Below, piece by piece: positions 21,401 through 32,960 of a stretch of 64,000 nt of DNA. Position numbers and translations under genes: made by a program. The notes under the pieces were generated by a model. The model was not told the origin of the DNA. It saw nothing but the letters and a program-made list of their open reading frames with translations, and did no database searches. Within the stretch, counting starts at the first letter, position 1. Each line of letters begins with the position of its first letter. The DNA lies in assembly GCF_030272615.1 (NCBI RefSeq), contig NC_081407.1, forward strand, positions 373,138,998 through 373,202,997, written 5' to 3'. This stretch comes from Cryptomeria japonica. Taxonomy: Eukaryota; Streptophyta; Pinopsida; Cupressales; Cupressaceae.

Positions 21401-22625
21401 AGTAGGAGATAATCTCCTCTTTTATGACCTCCGGGTCCTCAGAAGATTGGTTATTTCTGATTTGTAGTTTAGATATCCAATTCTTGTTTCTTCTGATTTT
21501 AGTAACATTGTGAAAAAACTTAGTATTTTTATCCCCCATCCTGAGCCAATTCTCCCTTGATTTTTGTTTCCAAAAGATTTCTTCCTTGGAGAGGATATCC
21601 TCGTAATCCAGTAGGAGGGATCTTTCCTTCTAAAAAGATTCTTGATCCATGCCCACTTTGATAACCCTGTCGTTTAGGGCTTCTAATTGCTCTTCTATGT
21701 GTCTTTTTGTCGAGTAGATGTTTTTGAAGTGCTTGGAATTCCATTGAAGCAGTTTTTGTTTGATTAATTTTAGTTTTGCTATGAAACAGAAGAGTTTTGA
21801 ACCCTCAAAGGACTCTTCCTTCCACCATTTTTCAATCAATATCAAAAAATTTGGCTCTTTCATCCACATATTTTCGAATCTAAAGGGGGTCCTGGTTGAT
21901 CCCTGGGTGCCTTTTAAAGTGAGCAGGATGGGATAGTGGTCTGAGCCTAAGCATGAGAGAACATTGCAGAGTGGGGTGAAGGGAAAGATAGAAAAATCCC
22001 CTTGCCAGAAGAATCTGTCTATTTTTTTTGCTATATTACTAAAGCCTTTCCTCTTGTTGGTCCAAGTGTAAGAGTCTCCTGAATCTATTTCCAAGAGGCC
22101 ATTCCTCTCAATCCAACTATTAAAATCCTACTGAGCACTCCCTAGGCGAGTGATGCCCCCCCTCTCATCTGATGCATTCCTGATAGCATTAAAATCACCC
22201 CCAATGACAACTTGTTCCTCAGATAAGGTGGACAATACTCCATCCAAAGAAGGCCATGTCTGTCTCTTTTTGGAGGGGGTCACTGGGACGTATATATTGA
22301 TTATGAAGAAAGAAGTGCTCGATTGTAGGCGAGTAATTTTAACAAGCATCCAGTCCTTATTAGATGCTATTCCTTCAGCTTTAATTTCAGAGGGCTTCCA
22401 AATTATCATTAGTCCTCCTAAGGAACTCTCTGAAGCTACTGTAGTCTCCAAAGAAGATTGAAATGACAAGCTTATCCCATTCCCAAAGGCAACTACAAGC
22501 CTCTCTTCCAATTTAGTTTCTTGTAGTAGGATTATATCTGCACTGACCAAAAGAATCTGTCTTCTAATCACCCTCTGCTTGTTAGAGGCGTTGAGGCTTC
22601 TAACATTCCAAGATAAGATTTTCAT
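18458..22625 (-). pseudogene. LINE1 ORF2: endonuclease-reverse transcriptase-RNase H polyprotein, disabled
   Basis: It starts at 22625 with MKILSWNVRSLNASNKQRVI. Endonuclease (EEP) motifs are LLQETKL, GGDFNAI and SDHYPI. RT motifs are GKAPGLDDFPSDFFKKCW, KLDITKAYDSVDW, RQGDPLSPFLY and the catalytic FADD at 20529-20540. A zinc-finger-like segment reads SETVDHLLLTCPFASKCWRW near 19300-19240. RNase H follows (NFDGASKDNPGPSRIGYV, NIAEFTSLLLGL, VEGDSK). The product would nick the target and copy the LINE RNA. In-frame stops lie near 22127, 21627, 21013, 20541-20546 (two TAG just before FADD) and 19303. A frameshift near 20150-20270 and an open break about 19280-19770 complete the damage. The span of about 4.2 kb fits normal plant LINE ORF2 length. 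Confidence 0.9.
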
Positions 22626-24770
22626 TGTTGTTCAGGAAGGGGATTTCCCTTCCCTACTTTCCAAAGATCCAATAGTTTGGATTGATTCTCCATCATTCCA
22701 TCCAGGGATCTGACCTCTATGAAAGATTTTCTCCCCTTCTTGGGAGGGGAAGAGCCAAAATCCGGCTTTTCCAGGCCCTCTTGATTCTGATGAATCCCTA
22801 GCTTCCTTTTCTCCTTAATCTGGGAGTAGAGCACTGCCAAGGGTGTGTCTAAAATTGCCTCCTGGTCCTCCTCTCCTAGCATGGCATTCTGCAGAAGGTT
22901 CTGAGCATCCTGGTCCAAAGGCAAATCCAGGCCGATTGATTCAAAGGGCGGGGATGAAAGGGAGGGGAAGGGGATTTCTGAAGATAGGTTGAGAAGGGGC
23001 TTGTGGTGGAGACAATCCAATAAGGGGGAAATTTCTCCCTCTAAAAGGGAAAAGTCTGTATTGGCCTCGAAGTCTACTTTGAGATCCTCTTCAATAATCT
23101 CTTCCTCAAGCAATGCTTTTGCAGGGTGAATATTTTTGGATTTTGCAAATTTGGCTATGCGAGAAGATCCCTTTATCTTATTGGACCTAGAGCCGCTTTT
23201 CCTTCTTGTGGCTTTAGGTGGAGGGTGGGAAAGGAATTTGAAAGCCCCTTTACTCAAAGCTGGTGTTTTTTTTTACCCAAATAGACTCCTGACTGCCTTT
23301 TGGGAATGAGGTTTGGCAATCGGGGATAAGATGAGATGAGGACCAGAGCCCATGGAGGGGGGGGAATCCAAAGGAACAGGGCTTCGGAGCGGGAGAACCT
23401 GACGAGCAATATTGGTTCCCAGACTCACACCAGTGGAGGGGGAGAGGAGGACAAGGGGATCCGAAGCCACTAAAGAAACCAGAGGAGGAGAAGAGGCCAT
23501 ACCTGAGGATTGGCGCAAGGACTTTGAAGGGGCTTGGACTGGTATCTCGACTTCTGTTTCCAGCTTCGAGTCTCTCTTTTGAGGAATTGGGCTTGCAAAT
23601 TGGTCTGATTGCTGAAGGAGGAGATTGATGAATCCAATAGACGCTGCCAAGGAGCTATTATTGACTATTTGGTTTCTCAAAATGCATTTGCCAGGAGCTC
23701 CTTTACCCAATCTAGTCACTTTTTGCTTCCATCTACCTAACTCTGAGATGATCTCGAGCTCACTGTAAAAATCTTTGGACAAGTCGATCTCAACATAAAA
23801 ATTTGCCATGTCCCCATTCTGTCCTTCGAAGAAGTCTGCTTCAATCCCTACAAGAAATCCAAGGGCATCCCCTATCTTAAGAAGAGATTCTGGGCACAGT
23901 ATTCTGAAGGAAGGCCAACTAGGGATAGCCAGACAGGAGTTTTCTCAAATCTGTATTGGGCTGGATCAAAAGCTGGTTTCCAATCCAAGAAATGGAATAT
24001 GGAGCCTTGGCAGAACAAAGGACTACCCTTTGTGATTGTTTTCTTTAGTGTCGCATCCACACATTCTATAAACAAGAAGTCATTCTGCAATTGTCTCACT
24101 GTTATGAGGTCTGGAAAGGATGATACCCACCTCTCCACGACTTCCTTGCTTGTCCCACTAGTGCCACACTATTTCGCAAAGAAAGCATTCTCCTTGAAGC
24201 GGACAAGCGAGGGGTTTAGGGCATTCGAGGGAAGCACAAAGAGTTTATTACCCATTGCTTTCCTTGACCATTTCTGAGCCTTGTTCGCACTTCCCTGTTG
24301 GTTGGGCCCTGAGGGAAAAGGGTTATGAGAACTCAAGGGGAGTACAAAGAGATTGCTTCCCGCTTTCCTTGGCCATTTCCGATCCCTGCTCTTAAATCCC
24401 CGATGATTGGTCCCTGAGGGGAAAGCATTTCCTAAGTCCTTGGCTCGCAGATCTCTATTCGGCGGACCTAAAGTGCTCCACACCTTGTTAGGCCACCCTG
24501 TTGTTAATAAAGGATGGTCTTGTGGTCTTTGACGCCTAGGCTGCATCTTGGAGTGCAAAGATTGTTTAGGAGTGGTGAAGCTTCTCTTATAAGTTGAAAT
24601 GGGTATGCAGTTTGATCCTGTCGCAACCTTTTTTGCCCAGGAGTCCAAGTTTTGATATTCCTCAGTGACATTTTGCCGAGAATGCCTATAAAAGCAGTTG
24701 TCCTAGCTCTGAGACAGCTTTCGATTTTGGTACCCCAATCTATGGCGCTGCTGGAGGGGAATAAATCCAT
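22622..24770 (-). pseudogene. LINE1 ORF1: DUF4283-type RNA-binding protein, disabled
   Basis: It starts at about 24770 (MDLFPSSSAIDWGTKIESCL). A basic N-terminal part is followed by a DUF4283-like core (VERWVSSFPDLITVRQLQND, FIECVDATLKKTITKGSP, FHFLDWKPAFDP, VWLSLVGLPSEYC). The core leads into the usual continuation (GDALGFLVGIEADFFEGQ, FYVEIDLSKDF). The C-terminal half is low complexity and serine/proline-rich. No CCHC knuckle is visible. In plant LINEs this protein binds the element RNA. Breaks include a frameshift near 24600, a TAG near 24168 and a frameshift near 23900. Its stop overlaps the ORF2 start (ATGA at 22625-22622). Confidence 0.8.
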
Positions 24771-24842
24771 AAGAAGTCCATCCCTGGTTTCTGATCCAAC
24801 CCTGGCTTCTCAAAGGTCCGTTTTCGTGAGAGGGCCAACTCA

Positions 24843-24857
24843 ACATTACTAGAATTT
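24843..24857. repeat. Target-site duplication of LINE1, right copy
   Basis: ACATTACTAGAATTT, identical to 16795-16809. It lies at the 5' end of LINE1. Confidence 0.95.
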
Positions 24858-25089
24858 AGATTTTGGTGCTTCTCTTTTTATTGTCTAGGTTATCTCTCCT
24901 ACTCATAGTCTGATCCTGCCTCAGTCGTCTAATCATTGTCAGTCTTCCTATCTAGACAGATCCTCCTTATCTATTTTATGACGATTATCCCACACCAACT
25001 TGTGAGAAATGTGTATTTTGCGTAGAGTCCTCTGGAAAGGCCTGAAGAAGCATCACTGAAACTTACCTCGAATCAAACACCGCATCCTC

Positions 25090-25530
25090 AATTTTTCTAT
25101 TAATACCTTCATTAGCTAGAAAATCTACCTCCCTGTTTTCTTTGTGGTAGATGTGAACTATGGATAAATCCATAAGGAGCGTTAAAGCTCTCTTTGATCA
25201 TCAAGAACCATCTTGTCAATTTCCTGTTTGACAATTGATTTTTTGCAACTGCATTTACAATTAATTTTGAGTCCCCTTCTATATCCAAATGATTCATTTT
25301 TACCTCTATACACAGCCTTAATCCTCTCTCCAAAGCCATCATTCCAGCTTCATTATTGGAAGCCATCCCAATATAGCCATTAGCAGCAACCACCAGACTA
25401 CCATTCCAGTCTCAGATTAAGCATCCATACCTAGCCTCCTTGAGGTTGCCTCTAGCGGGCCCATCAAAATTAAGCTCAAACCGACCTACTTCTGGCATAT
25501 TTCATCCCGCCAAAATTCTATTTTTATTCT
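25090..25530 (-). pseudogene. RNase H domain of LINE2
   Basis: Minus strand: GRFELNFDGPARGNLKEARY, NNEAGMMALERGLRLCIEVK, LDIEGDSKLIVNAVAKNQLS, and a C-terminal DFLANEGINRKIEDAVFDSR in another frame. These are the D, E and D motifs of RVT_3-type RNase H in plant LINEs. One stop and one frameshift were seen. Confidence 0.8.
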
Positions 25531-26099
25531 TAGTTTTAATGATCCATGTAGCATTATCAAGTTGCGGCCAAATACCCTATAGTCTTTTGTCCCATGAAGA
25601 ATAAGACTTGATCTTTTTTAATCTTAGTTTACCTCTCTCTGTTTCACAAATGGCTCCCTGTATCTAATTTAAAAGTGATTTGATGGATATCTCCTATTCA
25701 CTGAATACCCTACAATTCCTTTCCTTCTAGATATCTTCCATGCAATCGCGGCTGGTCCAGTCAACCATGCATCACCCCATACAGAGGATACACTCCCAAT
25801 CGACCATCCACATAAAAATTCATATACAGTGAATTATTTTGTGAAATAGACCAACCCAAACTAGCCATCAACCAATCCCAGCATCGAGAAGCAAACTGGC
25901 ACTGAAGGGGCGAATGATTGGCAGTTTCCTCATTTTCTTTATATAAGGGGCAAATACTCGATCCTTCTGTGCCAATAGTTTTTAATCTCCCTTATAAGGA
26001 TTTTCCCATGTAGTGCCACCCATAAGTAATGTTTGACACGAGGAAGAACCACCTTATGCCAACAAATCTTTGATGGACATTGAATGTCACACCCCTTTC

Positions 26100-28480
26100 A
26101 TTGTAGAGTATATCCTAGGTTTACCTTGTACTCCCCATTCTTTGCAGCGCACCAAATAACTTCATCATTGTCTCTGAACAAGATCATTCTCCTATTTTTT
26201 TAGTAGATTCTCCATCTTGGAGGCATCCTCTTCGCTAAGATCAGACATGTCAAGATATTGTCATCCAAAGAAGGAGACACCATCCTCCAAGAATATTACA
26301 TAATCTATTAGATATATGCCAAATCTATTCTCCATGCCCCCGATCCATTCTCTACTTTCGATTGTCAATTCTCCTTTCCATGAATCCCTCCAAAAAAAAA
26401 AAAAATTCCTCTTATTGCCAATTTTCCAGGTTAAGTTCTTTGTAATTATTTTCCTACTCTCCCATATGAACTTCCATACCTTCGAGCCTCCCACACTATT
26501 TTCCATAGTGAATATTCTTTCCAGCACCTTCGAGTCTAGATATTTCCTCCTCATTATCCCACACCACAATTTATCAGGGCATCTATACAATTTCCATGCC
26601 AATTTGGCACCCAATTCTCTACAAATTCATTTTCCGAAGACCAGCACCTCCATCCTCTTTTGTCATGCATGTCATTTCCCAATTAATTAAGGGAATCCTT
26701 CTCTCCTCCTTAGCTCCTTCCCATAAGAACCGTTTCATGTATCCATCCAATACCGATATAGATTTTCTTCTGAGTTGAAAACATGACATCACATAGATAG
26801 GCACCATATATAAGACTACTTTGATCATTGTGTTTCTACCCGCTTGTGATAACCATCTAATTTTGCATGCCATGGTCTTGGCTTGGCACTTATTAATAGT
26901 TTCCCCCAATGTGTGGTCCTACCACATCCCAAGAACAACTGAGCACCCAAATATTTTCCCAAAAATGTAGAAACTTTGAAGCCAAGAATCCCAACTATGC
27001 GTTTCTATAGACATTTATTTGTATTTATGAAAAAGATTTCTAATTTTACCTTGTTCATAGATTGCCCTGATGCCTCTGAATATTCTTCTAATGTAGCTTT
27101 ATGACTTTGGCTTCTACAATAGTGGCCTCTCCAGACAACAGCGTATTATTAGCAAATTGAATGTATATGTAATCAGGTTCAAAACATTTGAAATTGATAT
27201 ACCCCTCCAATCCCCCAACAACATCCTCTACCTAATACTTTTGCTAAGTGCCTCCACCATGAACACACAAAGGAATGGAGAAATCAAATTGCCTTGTCTG
27301 ATTTCATTAGTTGCTTGGAAGAAACCATTCATGGATCCATTATCAAAACCAAATTTGTTTAGGACCTGCAATGGAAACTCCCAATTCGCTCGATCATATG
27401 CTTTAACTCATATAAAGCTTAATAACCATTCCTTTAGAATTTTTTCTCATATTTGATTGAATGGTTCATTTCTGAAGTTGTAATGATGCTATATGTTATT
27501 TCCCTCCTTGAAATAAAGTCATTTTATTCCTCTGTAATCGACTTATTGATGCAACATTACAATCTGTTAGCCATGGTCTTCAAAATAATTTTTTATAATG
27601 AATTGCATAATGATATCAGTCTATATTCCTCTATTCGCTCACAATCATTTTTCTTGGATATTAGAAAAATGATTGTATTATTTAGTTCTCTAACAAATCT
27701 CTTGCTTTTCTAAAAGTCTTCAACCACTTCTTGTATATCTCCCCCCATGAACTACCAACACATTTGAAACGATTTCACTATGAAGCCATCAGGACCGGGT
27801 TCCTTATTAGGTTGCATTTGAAATAATGTGTTTCACACTTCCTCTAGAGTGTATGGCGAAGTCAACATTTTATTATCCTCCTCACTCACAATACTGAGAA
27901 TTGTGCTTAAAATATTATCCGTTTGAGCTGCATCGCTCTGGATGCTAGTGCCAAAAAAATTATGAAAATAGTCCACCACAATCAATCCAATATCATCCAC
28001 ATCTTAACACCAAGTCTCGTCCTCCCTCTCAACACCATCAATTCTGTTAAGAGTGTTTTTTTCCTTCACATATGTGTGATTTTTTTTGTGTGTTGGCATC
28101 TCCTTCAGCAATCCAAAGTTCTCTCACCTTATATCTCCGATAAATTTCTTCTTTTTCAAGCAGGTCTGCAAGCTTAGTTTTCAACTCCTTTTCTTTTATA
28201 TATTCTACTTCAGTCATTCCAGTTTGGATATTTTTTTAATTTAAAATATTTAACTCTTCCTCTATATCAATTTTCTCTGCAAATTTTTTTTGAAACTCTC
28301 CCTATTCCAAATTTTAGCCTTTTCTTTAATATATTGCAATATTTTCACTAAGCAAAAGCTAGGCGTACCTTTAATAAAGTTGCATTCTCTCCATCAATAT
28401 TCCAATTTGTCGATGAGAATCTAATATTTCCACCACATTCTCTCAAACTTGAAATAGCCTCTCAGAGGTTTTTCGCAATT
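26100..28480 (-). pseudogene. Reverse transcriptase and connecting region of LINE2, badly decayed
   Basis: RT motifs are only partly legible: KEPGPDGFIVKSFQMCW near 27780, a degenerate counterpart of RQGDPLSPF near 27280-27320, and a degenerate FADD region near 27150. The connecting region is better kept: 26909-26619 (NKCQAKTMACKIRWLSQAGR, FLWEGAKEERRIPLINWEMT) and 26614-26261 (GAKLAWKLYRCPDKLWCGIM). It has many stops and frameshifts. Confidence 0.7.
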
Positions 28481-29179
28481 GCCCATCTCCAACTAGATAG
28501 GAAAATGATCTGAAATTATGATTAGAAGGGTCAATGAGGAAAATTTAATATTGCTATATATCCATTCGCTTCCTACAAGAAAGTGATGCAGTCTTTCTAA
28601 TATTTTGGTGAAGCCAGTTCTTCTATTGGTCCAAGTGTATAGACCATTCTTTGGAATTACATCAAAAAGTCTATTCTCCTCTACAAATTGCTCGAAATCA
28701 CTCATTGTTCTATTTATCTTGGTGATGCCACCACTCTTCTCCCTCAGATCAAGGATGGCATTGAAATCTCCACCAAGTATTGGATTGACTATGTCTTTCA
28801 TCTTCTCCTTCAAAATTTCCCATAGCCTCACTTTGTCTTCCATTTTGGTGGACCCATAAATGTAAAAAAGTGGGAACTTCATGCTTGTATTTCTACACCT
28901 GACTTCACACATCATCCTATGGAGATCTTTCTCTAGCAAATGGATGTCATCTTTGAATGGATTCCAAAGTACACCCAATCCACCTGACGGTCCTAACACC
29001 TCTTAAAAAACACCCTCCCATTTCCAACAAAAATTCAAGAAATTATCTATATTGACTTGTTTAATCTTTATTTCCTCGAGAAGTACAATTGAACTCAGAT
29101 TCTTCTCCAGATTGAACCTAAGTAAGTCTCTCTTTTTAGGGATTGATAGGCCCCTGACATTCCATTTAATGATCTTCAT
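28480..29179 (-). pseudogene. Endonuclease (EEP) domain of LINE2 ORF2, start of ORF2
   Basis: It begins at the ATG at 29179 (MKIIKWNVRGLSIPKKRDLL). Motifs are VLLEEIKI (degenerate QETK), ILGGDFNAILDLREKSGGIT, YTWTNRRTGF and SDHFPI. This is an apurinic/apyrimidinic-type endonuclease that would nick target DNA. One frame break lies near 29000. The ORF1 frame ends in TGA overlapping this ATG (ATGA), as in LINE1. Confidence 0.8.
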
Positions 29180-30445
29180 TGATCCCCAATGGAGGCTTTT
29201 CCTCCCTTGGTCATGTTCAGGAAACCAGCCACACTTACAATTCCTTTCTCCTTTTCTTTATCTTCCCTTTTTTACTTATTACTCTCCCTCTCTCTTCCCT
29301 TCTTCCTTCTAAGTAATATATTAGTCGATTGGCTAATACATTGGGGATATGTTATACCTAATTCATCTATTTCAAAAAAGTTCTCGTCTGAATCTGCCTC
29401 TTCCACTTCATTGTCTATGTTTTCCCCATCTGTATTTCTATATGTTTCAACAATTAGCGGACCATCATTTTGCCTCTGACTGTCTTTAGCAAATGATGAA
29501 GTGTTGTGTTTTCTACCACCCACTTTCTCTATCAAATTTGACTCCCCTTCACAATGATTATCATTTATTTTCTATGCGGCTGCATCTTTCTTGTGAACAA
29601 TGTTTTGCTCCTTTGGCATCCATTTTTTTGTGATCTTAGCCTTCACTCTGTAGTCCTTTTGTACATGATTTCTTTTATTGCATCATGAACAAAAATTATT
29701 TTCTTCTTGTATCTTTATTTGCTACAACCAATTGCCTTGAACACATAACCAATTTTTTTTTAGTATCGGTCTAACCTTCGTGATACAAATTCTTGCATAG
29801 ATGTATGAATTGTTGTCTACCAATTCTACATCTATCTCCATAAGAGTTCCCAATGATCTTCCAATTTTTTCCAAGCATTCTTCTGACAAATATTTTGTTG
29901 GTAAATTATAGATTCTAATCCATGTTGGTCTATCATATGGGTTTAAGTTTAGAGGACCAAAATTTGGGCACCATGGTTTCATAAATAGTGGATGATCATT
30001 CACACACTAGAGTCCATTTTGCAAGATTTTCTCCTTTTCCTCTGTACTTCCAAAGATGACAACAAAAAACCTTTTGGTAGAAATTTTATAATTGATGGTT
30101 TTTTTCCTAGTTTTCTTCCACCCATGCCCTAATTTTTTTCTGTTTGAAATTAGGCCCAATGATTTTGCAAATAATTTCCAATTCCTCAAACAATTTAGTT
30201 TCTACTTCAACTTCCTCTGCTATATCAATTGTTTGATATATACTATGCATCGAGGATGAACATGGAGATTAGGAGTCTTCCTGATTATCCACTTCTTGGG
30301 ATTCCCTTATATTCTCGAGGCCATTTTGATCACCAATTCCTCCCTTTACCTTACTAAGTATATCTCCCTCCCTTCCATTATGTGGCTTACCAGATCTATC
30401 ATCCCTAGGTTGTTTTAACGGTCTATTTGCAGAGTGTCCTTTCAT
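29176..30445 (-). pseudogene. LINE2 ORF1: DUF4283 protein with degenerate CCHC knuckle
   Basis: The ATG at 30445 reads MKGHSANRPLKQPRDDRSGK. The DUF4283-like core at 30189-29722 reads NYKISTKRFFVVIFGSTEEK, MKPWCPNFGPLNLNPYDRPT, WIRIYNLPTKYLSEECLEKI and IDVELVDNNSYIYARICITK. A degenerate zinc knuckle follows (CNKRNHVQKD, about 29665-29690). An acidic C-terminal part (DNEVEEADSDENFFEIDELG, 29535-29272) ends the protein. Several stops and frame changes are present. In plant LINEs ORF1 is the RNA chaperone. Confidence 0.75.
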
Positions 30446-30450
30446 CCTTC

Positions 30451-30938
30451 TTAATTAAACTAATTAATTATACTAAATTTAATTAATTTAGATTTAATTA
30501 TAAATTATGATTTTAATATTAATTTGGTAATTTAAATATGAAATGTTAATAAAAATATTTTTATTTAATTTAATACTTATGAGTATATAAAGGTTGATGA
30601 AGATTTGAATATAGTTTGTTTTGAATATTAGGAACTGTAGACCACATATCAATAATTGTTTTGGAATAACAATAATTTCTAGATTCTTTGTAGGGATGAG
30701 TTTGTGAATTTGAAACTAATCAACTACAAAATTATTTTGGGTTCATATATTATAATGTGTGATCTATCTAGACTATTTCTCTTCACTTTGATTAATGTAT
30801 TGCAATTTCATTTGTGCTTCACAATATCTATGGATTGTCACTATTTATAAATACCTTTGTAGAGATATTTATTTGTCACAATAGAATCCATTCTCCTAGG
30901 TCAATACTAAAAAATATGTACAAATAATAAGTAATAAC
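30451..30938. other. AT-rich spacer between LINE2 and element B
   Basis: No gene, no recognisable remnant of the F-box coding region and no repeat structure seen. It should belong to decayed F-box unit 2 or to an unseen insertion. Confidence 0.6.
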
Positions 30939-30954
30939 AATCTTCAGTAATGTG

Positions 30955-31437
30955 GGTCGGGTGGGTGGGGGTGGCATCATTAGGGATATAAAGGGAATTA
31001 TTGTGTTGGTCTATGTGGCAAATTTTGGAATCTAGATTCCAAGATTAGTTGAAGTGGTGGGGCCTTCTACGACATATCTCTTACTAACTACAGAGGATTG
31101 CAAAAGATCATCATTGAAGAGGACTCCAAAAATGTAATCATGATTCTTTGTGGTGAAGCATCCCCAAGTTGGCTCGTGAAAGAACTCAAGGTTGAATTCT
31201 AGCACATTCTTTCAACAATTGGACAAGTTTGACTCACCCCCACCCTTAAGGAGGGGAATGAATCTATTGATAGGTTGGCCAATCAAGGTCAGTACACTAG
31301 TTTTATTAAACTGTGGACTACCTTGCACGAGCTACCAAGTGATGTTCATGTTGCAATCCAGGATGACATAAGCACAAATGTGGTGCAAAGATCTAAGGAC
31401 TTCCATTTTAATTATGGCCTTTTCCTTCATTTTTAAT
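30955..31437 (+). pseudogene. RNase H domain of element B (partial)
   Basis: Legible stretches are GRVGGGGIIRDIKGI-like at the start, then IIIEEDSKNVIMILCGEASP and KEGNESIDRLANQGQYTSFI. These correspond to the central and C-terminal motifs of LINE RNase H (E-x-DS and N-x-x-x-D-x-LA). It has several in-frame stops. Confidence 0.7.
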
Positions 31438-31585
31438 AATCATTACACGATGGGGAGATTGCCTTTTATATTTTTGAAAAGAGGCTCCTTTTCATAAACC
31501 ATTTTTGTTTGTCCTTTTTCCTATTTTAGCTTTGTCTTACCCTTTCCTTGTCATTTTAACTAGTTTTTTTTAGAATTGGCATACC

Positions 31586-32960
31586 ATGGGGAGAGATCTT
31601 ATACAGACTGAGCTGGATAATTGTGACAATTTTAAAAAGGATGAAGTTATTTGGTTTGAGATTAAAAGGAGAAATATTTTCACCTTTGTTGAGGATATGA
31701 AAGGCTTTAATACCTCTCTCTTTGAACAATTATCTCACTTCTTGGATGAGGGAAAGGTCTACATGGGAGATGTGTCCTTCACCAATTTTATGGAACTCAT
31801 ATTAGCTACTATTGGGCTCTTGGTGGAGAGTGTGGCTTTCCCTAAAAAATCTCTCATTTGCAGATTGGATTTAGTAGAAAGGACCTCCCAAGAGAATAGG
31901 AGGGTGCACTAATCCTAATGAAATACATCACCCCAGATGGAAAGTATGAAATATTGTACTACCAACTATTTCTTATGCTAAATCATTTTAGACACGGTGT
32001 AAAATGTATTTTTCCTTCTAGATGTTTTCATCCCTGACTCAATCCGTTGTTATGATCAAGTCTAAGGAAGTGCTTCACCTTCACTATGGGTTAATTCCCA
32101 CGCTTTATAATTTCTAGTCGGTTATGTCCCCTTCCAACAACCCTAGTATAAACTTTATTGGCCCCTTTTCGAATCCTACCCTAGTCGTGGAGTTGTTTAA
32201 CAACCTAGAGACTAATTGTAAAGGTGCCTCCAACTCTACTATAGTCACTCTGCTATCTAAAAAAATAGAAATGTAGGTCAATCTTTAGTGTATTGTTAAG
32301 ATGAATAATATTGAAACTCAAGCCTAATTGTAGAAAGAGAATTGTCAAAGGGTCGGTCATTGAGGAGGTTATCTCTGAGGACTCCTCTTCCTCCTGGACT
32401 ATAGGCTCAGAATGGACCCCTAATAATTATATCCCTAATGTTACTATGATAGCCCCTAACCCTTATATGCCACTTATGGATTCTCGTCCTCCCTCCCCTA
32501 TTTCGTCCCCTGGTGCTTGGGAGTTACTAGAGATAGTGGACAAATTTAATGAACTTTACATCATGTACAATAGGCAAAATGAAATCATTCATTGGTTCCT
32601 ATCCCAACTCCACATTGCTAAGAGGAAAATTAATAGACTAGAGGCTTTGGTTGAGGTGGAGGCTAGGACTACTGACTAGTTGGTAGAGGACAAATATGAT
32701 AGAGGCTGGATGGCAATGAAGAAGAAAGAAAAGAAATGGATAGGGATATCTTTGACATCTAGAGGACAACCAAAAAATTCTGAAAAGAAAATTGTAAGAA
32801 ATTGTAGTGTATAATAGGGAAATAGTGTCCAAAAATGTATCTTTTATATAGGTTATCTAGGAAGAGATTGAACAAAGACATGTGCTAAGAGGAAGAGGCC
32901 CATGGAGATTGTGGCTAGTACTACTTTGGAGCCAATTAGTACCATGTCATCAAGGTGAAA
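31586..32960 (+). pseudogene. Third ORF (ORF3) of LINE element B, broken
   Basis: It starts at 31586 with MGRDLIQTELDNCDNFKKDE and runs 109 codons. It then changes frame to MKYITPDGKYEILYYQLF and LMLNHFRHGVK (about 31920-32010). It continues at 32311-32679 with SVIEEVISEDSSSSWTIGSE, a proline-rich stretch (PPSPISSPGA) and a helical stretch (RQNEIIHWFLSQLHIAKRKI). The order and spacing match ORF3 of element A. Unknown family; it may be a structural or RNA-binding accessory protein of the LINE, but that is inference. Confidence 0.7.

Larger units (their letters stand above)
16810..24842 (-). mobile_element. LINE1: full-length ~8.0-kb plant LINE nested in LINE2
   Basis: Complete by its ends: a perfect 15-bp target-site duplication (16795-16809 and 24843-24857) and an A-rich 3' tail in element sense (plus-strand T-run about 16810-16829). 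In element sense: a 5' UTR of about 70 nt, ORF1 (24770-22622), ORF2 (22625 to about 18458) with endonuclease, RT, zinc-finger-like region and RNase H, then about 1.6 kb with further coding sequence (about 17924-17078) and 3' UTR. ORF1 and ORF2 overlap by ATGA. At least seven in-frame stops and several frameshifts disable it. It is well preserved compared with LINE2, so it is younger. Confidence 0.92.
16100..30450 (-). mobile_element. LINE2: old RNase H-type plant LINE, split by LINE1
   Basis: A minus-strand LINE of about 6.3 kb once the 8-kb LINE1 insert (16810-24842) and one duplicated target copy are set aside. In element sense: ORF1 from the ATG at 30445, endonuclease from the ATG at 29179, a badly decayed reverse transcriptase about 28480-26930, a connecting/zinc-finger region 26909-26100, RNase H about 25530-25090, then further coding sequence interrupted by LINE1 and ending at 16221. 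The 3' end is an A-rich AAATAAAAAAAATAAAAAAT (about 16097-16125). No convincing target-site duplication was found, and the exact 5' end is not fixed. Many stops and frameshifts make it clearly older than LINE1. Confidence 0.8.

Noticed and set aside
16060-30470. Target-site duplication of LINE2
   Set aside because: Flanks share only TTAATT-like words with gaps; no convincing duplication could be defined.
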